From Bin55 sp964511425 (GTDB lineage Bacteria > Pseudomonadota > Gammaproteobacteria > Pseudomonadales > Azotimanducaceae), in contig CAZEFI010000009.1 of assembly GCA_964511425.1 (NCBI GenBank), forward strand, positions 1 through 56,782: 56,782 nt of DNA. The letters run 5' to 3'. Positions 18,203-27,073 of this stretch are shown here, in pieces (the first letter of the stretch is position 1; the number at the start of each line of letters is the position of its first letter). Position numbers and translations under genes: made by a program. A model generated the notes under the pieces. That model did not search any database. It worked only from the letters and a program-made list of their open reading frames with translations, and was not told the origin of the DNA.

Positions 18203-19012
18203 ATGAATACCAGACGTTTACATCTCATTTGTTTTCTTTTTGTCAGCTCTTTGTCGGGCTACTTTATGGCACAGGAAGACTCGGTTATTCTTGAAACCAT
18301 CGAAGGAAAAGGTGCTCCACCAAGTGGCCAATTGTTGGAATACTTTGAAGGTGCAAAAGGGTACCTAGCGGAACCGGAAGGAGACGGACCATTTGGTTCC
18401 ATCATCTTAATCCACGAGTGGAATGGAGTTGTCGAACGCATCAAGCAAGTGGCGGATGCTCTCGCTAAAGAAGGATACATAGCATTGGCTGCCGACCTTT
18501 ACGAAGGTCAAACAGGATCGTCAAGAGACGAGAATATTGCGCTTATGCAAAAAGCGCGTGGTGATGAGGAAAAAATTGTGTCAAACTTGAACGCTGCAGT
18601 GAAATATCTCAAAGAGCGAGATGACTCAAACGGAACTGTCGCGACGATTGGATGGTGCTTCGGTGGTGGTGTGGCTCTTACCTTTGCGATGGGCGGCGAA
18701 CACCATCAAGGAACGGCAATCTTTTATGGTTCATTGATCGAAGATCCCGAAAAACTCTCGCATATTCACCACGAGATTCATGGGACTTTCGCAGGGCAAG
18801 ACCGAGGTATCCCAGTTGAAAGTGTTGAAAAATTTACCCAAGCTCTTCGCGATGCGGGGATACCTAACGACATTCACGTCTACGATCCTGTTGCACATGG
18901 TTTTTGGCTCTACGTCGAACGTGATATGGAAACCAATAAAGAACCAGCAGAACACGCATGGAAACGATTGGAGACATTTTTCGAACGGGTGTTGCAACCC
19001 GAAGAAGAGTGA
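18203..19012 (+). CDS. dienelactone hydrolase family protein, exported
   Basis: Alpha/beta hydrolase of 269 residues with an N-terminal signal peptide ending near MAQ (about residue 24), so it probably works in the periplasm. The catalytic cysteine is C152 in TIGWCFGGGVAL, the histidine H232 in AHGFW, and HEWNG at 71-75 shapes the oxyanion side. Classical dienelactone hydrolases are cytosolic and act in chloroaromatic breakdown; the exported relatives have broad or unknown esterase roles. It is divergent from ftsK and is inserted between ftsK and trxB, which are adjacent in pseudomonads. Confidence 0.85.
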   Translation: MNTRRLHLICFLFVSSLSGYFMAQEDSVILETIEGKGAPPSGQLLEYFEGAKGYLAEPEGDGPFGSIILIHEWNGVVERIKQVADALAKEGYIALAADLYEGQTGSSRDENIALMQKARGDEEKIVSNLNAAVKYLKERDDSNGTVATIGWCFGGGVALTFAMGGEHHQGTAIFYGSLIEDPEKLSHIHHEIHGTFAGQDRGIPVESVEKFTQALRDAGIPNDIHVYDPVAHGFWLYVERDMETNKEPAEHAWKRLETFFERVLQPEEE

Positions 19013-19143
19013 ACCCTTCCTAGTTCTTTGCTATCTCCGAAGTGAGTACTTTAACCGACTTTCACTCTAAAATATGCAGTTTCTTCGGCGCATAGTAGCA
19101 TCGAAGACATACCACCAATGTCCATAAACTGCATACCAAAACT

Positions 19144-20097
19144 TTGAACTCAACATCACAACACCATCGCCTTGTCGTACTAGGATCAGGTCCTGCTGGC
19201 TACACGGCAGCACTCTACGCCGCACGCGCTAATCTTCAACCGGTCATTATTACTGGTATCGAAGTTGGAGGACAACTCACGACGACGACGGATGTTGACA
19301 ACTGGCCGGGAGATGTGAGCGGATTACAAGGACCGGACCTCATGATCCGGATGCAAGAACACGTACAAAAGTACGGCGTTGGATTAATCAACGACCATAT
19401 TCGAGAAGTTGAATTTGTTAATGGTACGAAGCATCTTACAGGTGATGAAGGAATTTATACTTGTGATGCATTAGTTATCGCAACTGGTGCGTCAGCGAAA
19501 TACCTTGGCTTAGAGAGTGAGCAGCATTTTCTTGGTCGCGGCGTGAGTGCTTGTGCAACCTGCGATGGATTCTTTTTCAGAGATCAAGAGGTTGCCGTTA
19601 TCGGAGGAGGAAATACGGCCGTCGAAGAAGCACTCTACCTATCAAATATAGCCTCTCAAGTCCATGTCATTCATCGCCGAGACGAGCTCCGCGCAGAAAA
19701 GATTCTTCAGGACCGGTTGTTCAAATTAGCTGATGCGAAAAAAGTCATAATGCATTGGTTCCACGTATTAGATGAAGTATTGGGCAACGATAGTGGGGTA
19801 ACCGGTATCCGAATTAGAAACACCAAAGCAGATACCACTCGCGATTTACCCTTAAGTGGAGTATTCATCGCGATCGGGCATACTCCAAACACCACACTCT
19901 TCACCGATAAATTAGATATGCGAGATGGCTATTTAATCACTAATAGTGGTCTCAATGGCAATGCAACAGCTACAAGCGAACCTGGCGTTTTCGCGGCAGG
20001 CGATGTCGCAGATCACGTGTATCGACAAGCGGTTACTTCGGCTGGTTTTGGCTGCATGGCTGCACTAGATGCAGAGAAGTACCTAGCAGAACTCTAA
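19144..20097 (+). CDS. trxB: thioredoxin reductase
   Basis: Reduces thioredoxin with NADPH through FAD. FAD site GSGPAGYTAALYAARA near residue 14, redox centre CATCDG, NADPH site VIGGGNTAVEEALYLS, and the C-terminal FAAGDVADHVYRQAVTSAG are all present (317 residues). It starts at TTG (19144); no ATG is nearby in frame. Next gene downstream is aat, 24 bases away. Confidence 0.97.
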   Translation: MNSTSQHHRLVVLGSGPAGYTAALYAARANLQPVIITGIEVGGQLTTTTDVDNWPGDVSGLQGPDLMIRMQEHVQKYGVGLINDHIREVEFVNGTKHLTGDEGIYTCDALVIATGASAKYLGLESEQHFLGRGVSACATCDGFFFRDQEVAVIGGGNTAVEEALYLSNIASQVHVIHRRDELRAEKILQDRLFKLADAKKVIMHWFHVLDEVLGNDSGVTGIRIRNTKADTTRDLPLSGVFIAIGHTPNTTLFTDKLDMRDGYLITNSGLNGNATATSEPGVFAAGDVADHVYRQAVTSAGFGCMAALDAEKYLAEL

Positions 20098-20121
20098 CAC
20101 CTCGATTCGAGGGAGATGTGC

Positions 20122-20853
20122 GTGTCAGGTCACATTCAAATTCTTACCGCTGATGACTCCTTCACCGTACCGCACCAAGGACCAGAAACGGGACCGATTG
20201 CACTCGGAGGCGAACTGAGTACTCGATTGCTCGTCGACGCATATTCAAAGGGTATTTTTCCGTGGTTTAGCAATGACAATATGCCCATATATTGGTGGTC
20301 TCCATCGCCCCGGGCCATCCTATATCCTCACAGTTTTCACGTTTCCAGGAGCTTGAAGAAATGGTTGCGACAAAATCAGTGTACGATATCAGTGGATCAG
20401 ATATTTGCCGAAGTGATCGTGAGGTGTGCACAACCTAGACTCGGTTGCGAAGAAACTTGGATCACTCCGAACATCATTCGAGCGTACCAAGATTTGCACA
20501 AACAAGGATTTGCCCATTCGATTGAAGTTTGGAGCGAAGACGAGCTCATCGGTGGCGTCTATGGTGTTGGACTAGGCAAACACTTTTACGGAGAGTCGAT
20601 GTTTTCCAGTAAGACGAATGGATCCAAAATAGCAATGCTTGCTTTGTGCCAAATTCTCGAAGACCAAAACTGTACGTTTCTCGACTGTCAATTAATGACC
20701 AGACACCTCGCTTCGCTCGGTGCTATTGCTCTTCCGCGTGCAGAATTCTTACGGTTCATCGAAGAAAACCGAAAACTTCAAACACATCCTAGTGAATGGA
20801 AACAATCGGAGGTGTGGAACACCTATAACCGTCCTTTGAATCTCAATCTCTAA
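20122..20853 (+). CDS. aat: leucyl/phenylalanyl-tRNA-protein transferase
   Basis: Adds Leu or Phe from aminoacyl-tRNA to proteins with N-terminal Lys or Arg, making N-degrons read by ClpS. Core motifs: LLVDAYSKGIFPWF, YWWSPSPRAIL, CEETWITPNIIRAY, IGGVYGVGLGKHFYGESMFS and LDCQLMTRHLASLGA (each full-length in place). About 243 residues. A GGAG at 20112-20115 lies six bases before GTG 20122 and directly abuts the alternative ATG at 20116, so the GTG is better placed. The arginyl-transferase gene (ate/bpt) often found next to aat is absent here. Confidence 0.93.
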   Translation: MSGHIQILTADDSFTVPHQGPETGPIALGGELSTRLLVDAYSKGIFPWFSNDNMPIYWWSPSPRAILYPHSFHVSRSLKKWLRQNQCTISVDQIFAEVIVRCAQPRLGCEETWITPNIIRAYQDLHKQGFAHSIEVWSEDELIGGVYGVGLGKHFYGESMFSSKTNGSKIAMLALCQILEDQNCTFLDCQLMTRHLASLGAIALPRAEFLRFIEENRKLQTHPSEWKQSEVWNTYNRPLNLNL

Positions 20854-20902
20854 AATGTGTTGAGTTTTTTCAACAGCGGCAACAACAGTAGGCGAATCTT
20901 TA

Positions 20903-21121
20903 GTGCCTAAAGAAGAACAGATTGAAATGGAAGGCGTAGTAACCAACACACTTCCCAATACTACATTTAAAGTTAAGCTCGACAACGGCTACGAAATCAC
21001 CGCGCACATCTCGGGGAAGATGCGAAAAAATTACATCCGAATTTCTACTGGAGACCGAGTGAAGGTCGAGTTGACCCCCTACGACTTGACCAAAGGACGG
21101 ATCACGTACCGCGAACGGTAA
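20903..21121 (+). CDS. infA: translation initiation factor IF-1
   Basis: Binds the ribosomal A site during initiation. The 72-residue OB-fold is standard: KEEQIEMEGVVTNTLPNT, FKVKLDNGYEITAHISGKMRKNYIRI (partly shown), GDRVKVELTPYDLTKGRITYR. It starts at GTG. Just upstream, TGTTGA (20858-20863) and TCAACA (20870-20875) form a hairpin between aat and infA without a trailing T tract. clpA would normally be the next large gene, but here the accessory island begins. Confidence 0.97.
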   Translation: MPKEEQIEMEGVVTNTLPNTTFKVKLDNGYEITAHISGKMRKNYIRISTGDRVKVELTPYDLTKGRITYRER

Positions 21122-21673
21122 TCAACTTAAACTGACTTTACCGGTATTCATTGTGATGATTTGGTCGTGTTGAAACTGTTCCTTGTAGTCGATCGCATAC
21201 TTTCTCAGTCTTAAAGCTCTAGGAATTACTTCACGCACTCACAGTTACTCATGAGTGCTCATAGACTGTGAAACATTGATCTACACGTAGATACAACAAA
21301 AGTATGTCTAACGTCCACTGTTCAAAAACGACTCCATCCTAAATATAACTGTACATATAAATATTGTATAATAGTTCATTTGATTAGCGGTGAACCGACT
21401 GTCAATGGAGTAATTTACGAAAAACTTCGGGGGACTGACTCCGCAGTCCAACACTACCAGTGAATACATCGGATTCCTAGAGTGGAATCGTTGTACAGGT
21501 ACATTTCGACTCACTTAATCAGACCAAAGTTTGAGAATAATCTGATACTGGTGGGAGCTTTTTGACAATCGAACCATTGAAATGCTCATTATTAAATAAC
21601 TTTTGCAATGTCGAACGTGTTGAGTATCATGACTGATTAGTGTCGACCAAACACGGACGTTAAGGACACAAAA
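21122..21673. other. 552-bp AT-rich gap with two dyads at the island's left edge
   Basis: No gene recognised. Two inverted repeats stand close together. TCACAGT (21239-21245) and ACTGTGA (21265-21271) enclose the perfect palindrome ACTCATGAGT (21247-21256). Then ATCTAC/GTAGAT pair around two bases (21279-21292). No tRNA-like sequence or obvious attachment repeat was found. A TATAAT hexamer occurs at 21367-21372 without a fitting -35. Confidence 0.4.
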
Positions 21674-22864
21674 ATGGCTACGAACAAGGAACAGTTCTCA
21701 GGCAACTTTCAGAATCGAATCCTCGATCAAGAGAACTCAGAGCATTCAGTGGGTGTCCGGCATTGTCCTCCCGGGAATGTCGCTCCAAACGACCAACAAG
21801 GAACACAGGACGAAGCTCTCAGCTTCGAGTGTCAAACCGATGGAGAATTCAATGTTGGTCCATCGCCTATGTTGCACAAGTTTCGTTTCGTCGATTTGTT
21901 CGCTGGCATTGGGGGAATGAGAATCCCGTTCCAAGAGATAGGTGGGCATTGTGTTTTCACCTCGGAATGGGATAAGTTTGCGCGTAAGACTTATGCTGCA
22001 AATTTTCGGGAGAGTTCAGAACACAGGTTTGGAGGAGACATTAGAACGTATTCGACCGAACCACACCGAGTCCCAAAGCATGATGTATTGCTTGCAGGAT
22101 TTCCATGTCAACCATTCTCTGTCGCTGGAGTTTCTAAGAGGAAGTCGTTAGGAAAACCACACGGCCTACAGTGTTCCTCTCAAGGCACCCTGTTTTATGA
22201 CCTATCACAAATCATCGACTACCATAAACCAGCCGTGTTCCTTTTAGAAAACGTGAAAAATCTCGAACGACATCACGATGGTCATACTCTCAGAACAATT
22301 TTGGAAGTACTTGAATCGAAGCTTGGTTATGAAATTCATACACGGGTTATTAGTTCAATAGCGTGGGTTCCCCAAAAACGCGAACGACTATTCATCGTGG
22401 GATTCAAAAATACAACGAACTTCAGCTTCGACGATTTAGTCGTACCGCAGGACCCAGCGCCTGTATTGGGGGACATCTTGGAAGATTGTGTCCTGTCTAA
22501 ATACACAATCACGGAGAATTTGTGGGATTATCTCCAAGCATACAAGGAAAAACATCGACGAGCTGGGAATGGGTTTGGTTATTCGCTCTGCGGCCGAAAT
22601 GATGTTGCGCGAACTTTATCAGCGCGTTACTATAAAGACGGATCTGAAATTTTGATTGAGCAAGTGGAAAACAGACCAAGAAGACTCACACCGCGAGAAT
22701 GTGCTCGATTGATGGGTTTCGACGCACCAAACGAGTCAAAATTTAGTATCGTCGTTTCAGATACAAATGCTTATCGACAATTCGGCAACGCTGTTGTTGT
22801 ACCGGTAGTTAGGGCAGTTGCTCAGCTTATCAAGCCCTACTTACTTGAAGCACTAGAAAACTAG
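21674..22864 (+). CDS. DNA (cytosine-5-)-methyltransferase
   Basis: Transfers methyl from S-adenosylmethionine to C5 of cytosine. Motif I FVDLFAGIGG (72-81), motif IV FPCQPFS with catalytic C145, motif VI LENV (191-194), motif VIII VPQKRERLFIVG, motif IX RRLTPRECARLMGF and motif X RQFGNAVVVPVV are all intact. 396 residues. A 68-residue polar N-terminal extension precedes motif I; it is real, because TAAGGA at 21661-21666 lies seven bases before the ATG. The target-recognition segment between VIII and IX is short (about 85 residues), and the site cannot be predicted. No restriction enzyme or vsr gene adjoins it. It lies 508 bases upstream of the GHKL gene, same strand. Confidence 0.93.
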   Translation: MATNKEQFSGNFQNRILDQENSEHSVGVRHCPPGNVAPNDQQGTQDEALSFECQTDGEFNVGPSPMLHKFRFVDLFAGIGGMRIPFQEIGGHCVFTSEWDKFARKTYAANFRESSEHRFGGDIRTYSTEPHRVPKHDVLLAGFPCQPFSVAGVSKRKSLGKPHGLQCSSQGTLFYDLSQIIDYHKPAVFLLENVKNLERHHDGHTLRTILEVLESKLGYEIHTRVISSIAWVPQKRERLFIVGFKNTTNFSFDDLVVPQDPAPVLGDILEDCVLSKYTITENLWDYLQAYKEKHRRAGNGFGYSLCGRNDVARTLSARYYKDGSEILIEQVENRPRRLTPRECARLMGFDAPNESKFSIVVSDTNAYRQFGNAVVVPVVRAVAQLIKPYLLEALEN

Positions 22865-23372
22865 GTCGTCGAGTTCCTAATTTTGCCGCTGAACCATTGT
22901 TGTATGGCAGACTCACTTCTATACACTGATTAATGTTCAGAGCTTTGAAGAGACTGTGCAACGAATATTGTTGACGGGATTGTTGATCAAAGGAGTCCTA
23001 TCGTTGATTGGGATCATCCAACTGTTTGATTGTTACAGATCAACGACTACGTTTGCATCAAAGGAGCAAGCTTTATCTCACACTTGTCGTCTTGACGGGC
23101 AATTTTTCCATCAACAGTGTAAATTGGTTCATAAATTTGTGGTGATGCGAATGTAACGAATAACTCACGCTATTTCGCTGATAACTCTAAAGTACTCAAT
23201 ACAACATCGGGCGATCATATAATACTTCGCGACTAGTTATGTCGGCAAAACCCACAACCAAGAGAGTTGCGCTAATGGACTGACGAACCATTAGAAACAC
23301 TCTCATTTTCCACAAGGTTCAATCTTTACAAACATTTGTGTTGAAAATGAACGCGGAGAAATATTTCCTTAA
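22865..23372. other. 508-bp gap between methyltransferase and GHKL gene
   Basis: No intact gene recognised. A plus-strand frame of 66 codons (22956-23156) is rich in Leu/Ile/Cys and has no family signal. A minus-strand stretch (23047-23169) reads VTFASPQIYEPIYTVDGK and looks protein-like but has no start. A perfect TATAAT sits at 23218-23223. ACAAA/TTTGT form a short dyad just before the leader ORF. A lost gene, for example a former nuclease, is possible but not shown. Confidence 0.3.
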
Positions 23373-23376
23373 ATGA
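23347..23376 (+). CDS. nine-codon leader ORF coupled to the GHKL gene
   Basis: ATG AAC GCG GAG AAA TAT TTC CTT AAA TGA encodes MNAEKYFLK, and its stop overlaps the GHKL start as ATGA. The GHKL ATG is preceded directly by an in-frame TAA and its nearest GGAG is 14 bases away, too far for efficient initiation alone. Reinitiation from this leader would explain the layout. Inferred only from spacing. Confidence 0.3.
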   Translation: MNAEKYFLK

Positions 23377-25211
23377 ACGAACGATGCTCTCGATCTTGGA
23401 ATTGGGTTTGGCCCAACGTCGGTGCTATACCTATTCATCAGGGTCTTGATTCGGAAATGTTTGACCGAACCGACTACCCCTATTCCGCGACGTTGGTGCG
23501 CGAAGCCATCCAAAACAGTCTTGATGCCCGTTTAGATCCGACAAAACCGGTACTTCTCAGATTTACATTCCACTCAGAGAATATTGGAAAACGCGAAGCT
23601 CTATTCTCCCAGGTAATCTCCCATCGCGAACGCGCCCAACTGCACGTTCCAAATGACTGGATCAATGGACGGATTTCCTGGCTCCTCGTCGAAGACTTTA
23701 ATTCCAAAGGGCTCAGCGGAGACCTTGCAAACCGCACTAGCAATTTTTGGAACTATTGGCTGAACTTTGGGTTATCCAACAAGAAAGGCGAGGGTCGTGG
23801 AGGAAGAGGCTTCGGTCGGGTTACTTTCTTGATCGCGTCTCAAATTCGTACTGTTATCGGATACACAAGACGTTATTGCGACAAAGAAACAGCTGTTTGC
23901 GGAATGACAGTGCTACGCGCGCAAAAAGAAGGGCAACACCTTAAGTCGACAGATGCTTACCTAGCCAAAGGTGAAAGTGGAGACGTCTACGACCTTCACA
24001 ATACTTCAGAATTTCATACATACGTACGTGAATCTCTCGCATTTAGAGGTTACGACGGAACTGACCAGAGCGGTCTCGGTCTTGCAATTCTCTACCCATT
24101 TCAAGAACTGAAAGCCGACAGCATATTTGCAGCTGCCATCGAAAATTTTGCTCCAGCGATTATGGATGAAACACTAAAGCTCATTGTCAATGACACAACT
24201 CTCGACTCCGAGTCCATATGGGACATTGCGAGCAAGATTAAGGCACACCTCAAAGATGAAGCCATTAAGAGTAACATTAGACGGTTTCTTGACCTTGTGC
24301 GACAAGCCAACGAAAAACCTCCACTACACTCCATAAATTTACCAACTGCTCAAAAAAGTCATTTCGAATCGTTACGCACCACCGCTGAGATCGCTGATCT
24401 GCAGACGAGAATAGTCGACAAGGGTGATATCGTATTGGAGGTTTGTTTTCCCTTGACGCGAAGTGGAAACACGACTCTCGTATCAATTCGTGCTGTGATT
24501 GGTCCGAGTTTGTCCGAGCGAAGACCAATTGACCGATTGTTTCGTGAAGGCATGAGCTTACCTTATGTCACCGCTGGAACGCTTAGCTCCTTAGATTTAG
24601 TCATGCTTGTTCGAAAAGGTCAACTTGCAACTTATTTGAACTTTTGTGAAGGTAAGGCGCATTTGGACTTGCTGGAATCCAAAGAAGTTTTACAGACGTT
24701 AATCGAGCGAGGTTTCGACGGACACCAAGTTAAACGTTTAATCAAAAGTTTGCCGGATGAATTACGTTTACTTTTGACACCAGATGTGACTACACCTGAC
24801 TCTCAGGTATTTGATCGGTATTTTTCAAAACCCATAAACAAACAAAAAAGGAAAAATGGACACCAAGAACGAGATGATTCAATAGAACCCATCCCGCCTC
24901 CCAAGCCTCCGGTGTTTCTCGTCGAGACACTAAAGAATGGATTGCGAATTTATGCCAACCCAGATTTCTCTGGTTGGCCCATGAACGCGTCGGTCAGGAT
25001 TGCCTATGCGGACGGAAATCGTCGTCCAACTTGGAGTCCTTTTGATTTCAAATTTGAAGAACTGAAGATCGCATACGAACACTGCGAACTATCGACAGTC
25101 GACGACAAACTTAGAGCACAGAATTGCGGTGAGAACACCGTGATAGAGATCACAGGTTTTGACACAAACCGCGAACTGGACACAATCATAAGACCTTGGT
25201 CAGATGCGTAG
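23373..25211 (+). CDS. GHKL (MutL/MORC-like) ATPase, putative defence core
   Basis: 612 residues. The Bergerat ATP fold is visible: the N box LVREAIQNSLDAR at 41-53 (E44, N48, D51), the G1-type element VEDFNSKGL at 106-114, and a glycine-rich lid GEGRGGRGFGRVTFL at 139-153. The middle (about 260-480) may hold the S5-like transducer. A Lys/Glu/Pro linker (INKQKRKNGHQERDD through PPPKPP, about 490-515) leads to a C-terminal beta-rich segment. Related GHKL ATPases occur in restriction-modification-linked clusters (Iyer, Abhiman and Aravind's MORC/MutL work). Here it is first of three tight genes after a 5mC methyltransferase. It probably clamps or senses DNA. No nuclease motif is visible. Confidence 0.75.
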   Translation: MNERCSRSWNWVWPNVGAIPIHQGLDSEMFDRTDYPYSATLVREAIQNSLDARLDPTKPVLLRFTFHSENIGKREALFSQVISHRERAQLHVPNDWINGRISWLLVEDFNSKGLSGDLANRTSNFWNYWLNFGLSNKKGEGRGGRGFGRVTFLIASQIRTVIGYTRRYCDKETAVCGMTVLRAQKEGQHLKSTDAYLAKGESGDVYDLHNTSEFHTYVRESLAFRGYDGTDQSGLGLAILYPFQELKADSIFAAAIENFAPAIMDETLKLIVNDTTLDSESIWDIASKIKAHLKDEAIKSNIRRFLDLVRQANEKPPLHSINLPTAQKSHFESLRTTAEIADLQTRIVDKGDIVLEVCFPLTRSGNTTLVSIRAVIGPSLSERRPIDRLFREGMSLPYVTAGTLSSLDLVMLVRKGQLATYLNFCEGKAHLDLLESKEVLQTLIERGFDGHQVKRLIKSLPDELRLLLTPDVTTPDSQVFDRYFSKPINKQKRKNGHQERDDSIEPIPPPKPPVFLVETLKNGLRIYANPDFSGWPMNASVRIAYADGNRRPTWSPFDFKFEELKIAYEHCELSTVDDKLRAQNCGENTVIEITGFDTNRELDTIIRPWSDA

Positions 25212-25974
25212 AAGAATCAGATTAACCGGACGCAAGCAGCTTCCTCAATCTGTAGTCGATGTCAACGTCTTTAGTGCCGGCAGCCAACAAGAAAAGAAGG
25301 CGGTCACGATGACAATTACAAACCGTCAAACTGTTAGTCAATTTCCAGAAACAGCGTGCGTAAAGCTTCGATTGTTTGAAAACAAGATGTCGGAGACTTT
25401 AAATTTTGGAACATTGGGCAATATGGAGAGGAGTGTTGACATTAAGAACGGGGCGTTCTTTGCACCGTCCTGTCAGCTCCGTGTCGTAGCAACCGAAGAA
25501 CGAGAGAAGGGAAAGTTGCTCGGTAGTACAAATACATGGACCCTACGAACAGACGAGGAAGACGACGTTAAACAAAACAGACATAGCATACTCTTGTTCC
25601 AACCAAGTGATATTTCTCCCCTGATTTGGAAACTGGAACTTCGACCAGAAGAATACCCCATCCTATACATCGACGAGTCGATTCCAAACCCGAGCAGTTG
25701 GGCTCGAAACGACCCGACATTCACAAGTTGCGTGCTACCTACCGTCATTCGAGATATATTTACAAACATTTTGTCAGACGAATCGCCCGACCAAGAATGG
25801 CAGAAGGATTGGATCGATTGGGCTCAAATCCTGATGCCAGGGAAAGAAGTACCGTTAAACGATGAGCATACTCAGAAACATGCTTGGCTTACTGATCTTT
25901 TGGAGACTTTCTGCCAGAGGCACAACATGCTTGATGTTCTTGTTAAAGGTCTTATACGAGAGGCAAAGAACTGA
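25204..25974 (+). CDS. unknown island protein, partner of the GHKL ATPase
   Basis: 256 residues that I do not recognise. Its ATG lies within the last eight bases of the GHKL gene, so the two are coupled. The first half (about 1-145) reads as beta strands: it opens RRRIRLTGRKQLPQSVVDVN, then CVKLRLFENKMSETLNFGTLG and FFAPSCQLRVVA. The second half is helical, with RDIFTNIL, EWQKDWIDWAQIL and a terminal LVKGLIREAKN. No membrane segment, signal, cysteine cluster or catalytic triad stands out. The strand-rich N-terminus could bind nucleic acid or the ATPase, but this is a guess. It is probably part of the same complex. Confidence 0.7.
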   Translation: MRRRIRLTGRKQLPQSVVDVNVFSAGSQQEKKAVTMTITNRQTVSQFPETACVKLRLFENKMSETLNFGTLGNMERSVDIKNGAFFAPSCQLRVVATEEREKGKLLGSTNTWTLRTDEEDDVKQNRHSILLFQPSDISPLIWKLELRPEEYPILYIDESIPNPSSWARNDPTFTSCVLPTVIRDIFTNILSDESPDQEWQKDWIDWAQILMPGKEVPLNDEHTQKHAWLTDLLETFCQRHNMLDVLVKGLIREAKN

Positions 25975-25988
25975 CTAGTTTTCCTGCA

Positions 25989-26687
25989 TTGCACGAGTTC
26001 AATTACACTGGCCTCGACGCCTTCAAAAAGGTCTTTGAAGGCAGAATCAATGCTTCAGCCATCGACCCAACTACATCGGTCTTGGTGTCTAAAGTGGACG
26101 GGACGAACTCATTTACAGTAAGTGAGCACGATACTGCGAAGGAGATGGCAAACGATGTTTTAATTTCTATCGGTACAGCAAACCTGTCTAAACTGTTAGA
26201 ACGTACTGGAGTATGGGCATGGCTCACTTTTGTGATGCGCGATCAGTTGTTCAAAAAGACAATCGATGGTAAATGGAAAGTCGGTGAGGTGCATCGCTGG
26301 TATCCGAGTAGTCCCAACGACTGGCAAAAAGGACAGCGACACCTCGTAAGAATGCCTGTTCTTCTTCTTCATTCATTAGAACAATGTGCCGACCACCTAT
26401 TGTGTAGCCACCCGTCGGTACTCCCAGAAATCCGCGAACAATTGACCAGCCAACAGGACATGTTCAACAAATCCTTTCAAGAAGTTGCTCGGACACTTTA
26501 CTTTGACGAAGCAAGACAATCGCTAAAACGTGGGGCTGGTGGAAAAGGCGCCGGCTCACCTCGAAGGCTGGCGAAGGTTCGACAACAGTTAGATGTCACT
26601 TGGGACCTAGATCATTTAAATCCAAACGAGATTATTGAAATGCTCCCGGCTGAGTTTGCTCGATTCATACCGAAGACCAAATCGTAA
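25989..26687 (+). CDS. DUF6339-like island protein
   Basis: 232 residues. The tryptophan-rich core ERTGVWAWLTFVMRD, then EVHRWYPSSPNDWQKGQRHLVRMPVLLL, resembles what I know as the DUF6339 family, found near DNA methyltransferases and ATP-binding proteins; the match is from memory and not certain. Its C-terminus carries a basic Gly-rich stretch (KRGAGGKGAGSPRRLAK), which could touch DNA, and the segment DLDHLNPNEIIEMLP. The start is unclear: TTG at 25989 has no ribosome site, while a CTG at 25971 follows GAGAGG and overlaps the upstream stop. Third gene of the GHKL operon. Confidence 0.6.
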   Translation: MHEFNYTGLDAFKKVFEGRINASAIDPTTSVLVSKVDGTNSFTVSEHDTAKEMANDVLISIGTANLSKLLERTGVWAWLTFVMRDQLFKKTIDGKWKVGEVHRWYPSSPNDWQKGQRHLVRMPVLLLHSLEQCADHLLCSHPSVLPEIREQLTSQQDMFNKSFQEVARTLYFDEARQSLKRGAGGKGAGSPRRLAKVRQQLDVTWDLDHLNPNEIIEMLPAEFARFIPKTKS

Positions 26688-27073
26688 AGAAAACATCGGT
26701 CTTCCTTTATTGATTCTCTCCTTTCTCGCTCGCCAGCTCTCCATCGATGTGCTGGCCAATACCCTCCCTAGATCACAAAACACATAGAGAACGATTGCAC
26801 GACAATCTTAAACACAGTGCTTGTAGGTACGGGGGTGCTTGCTAATTGAATCCGATGGATCGTGCGTGGTTCCTCGCGGTGTTGTTTGTGGACGAGTAAG
26901 AAGAATTTCACAGATTTAGTATAAGATTACACGCTTGGTCGAATCGGGATTAGAGCTAGATTTCAGGAAATATTTTCTTCGTTTTGATCAGTCAATAATA
27001 AATCTTCCAATTCACAAGTTACAATCAACGAGTAAGCAACTAGTAGTTATTTCAACCATCAATGCTGAAGTGA
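26688..27073. other. 386-bp convergent gap at the island's right side
   Basis: Lies between the DUF6339-like gene and the convergent glycosylase gene. CCAGC and GCTGG near 26730-26755 could pair weakly. I see no gene, no terminator with a T tract and no repeat matching the left edge. Confidence 0.3.

Noticed and set aside
22956..23156. 66-codon plus-strand frame between the methyltransferase and GHKL genes
   Set aside because: No family signal, hydrophobic and Cys-rich by chance composition, and no ribosome site; kept only as part of the gap description.
23047..23169. Protein-like minus-strand stretch in the island gap
   Set aside because: No start codon and only about 40 codons; cannot be supported as a gene.
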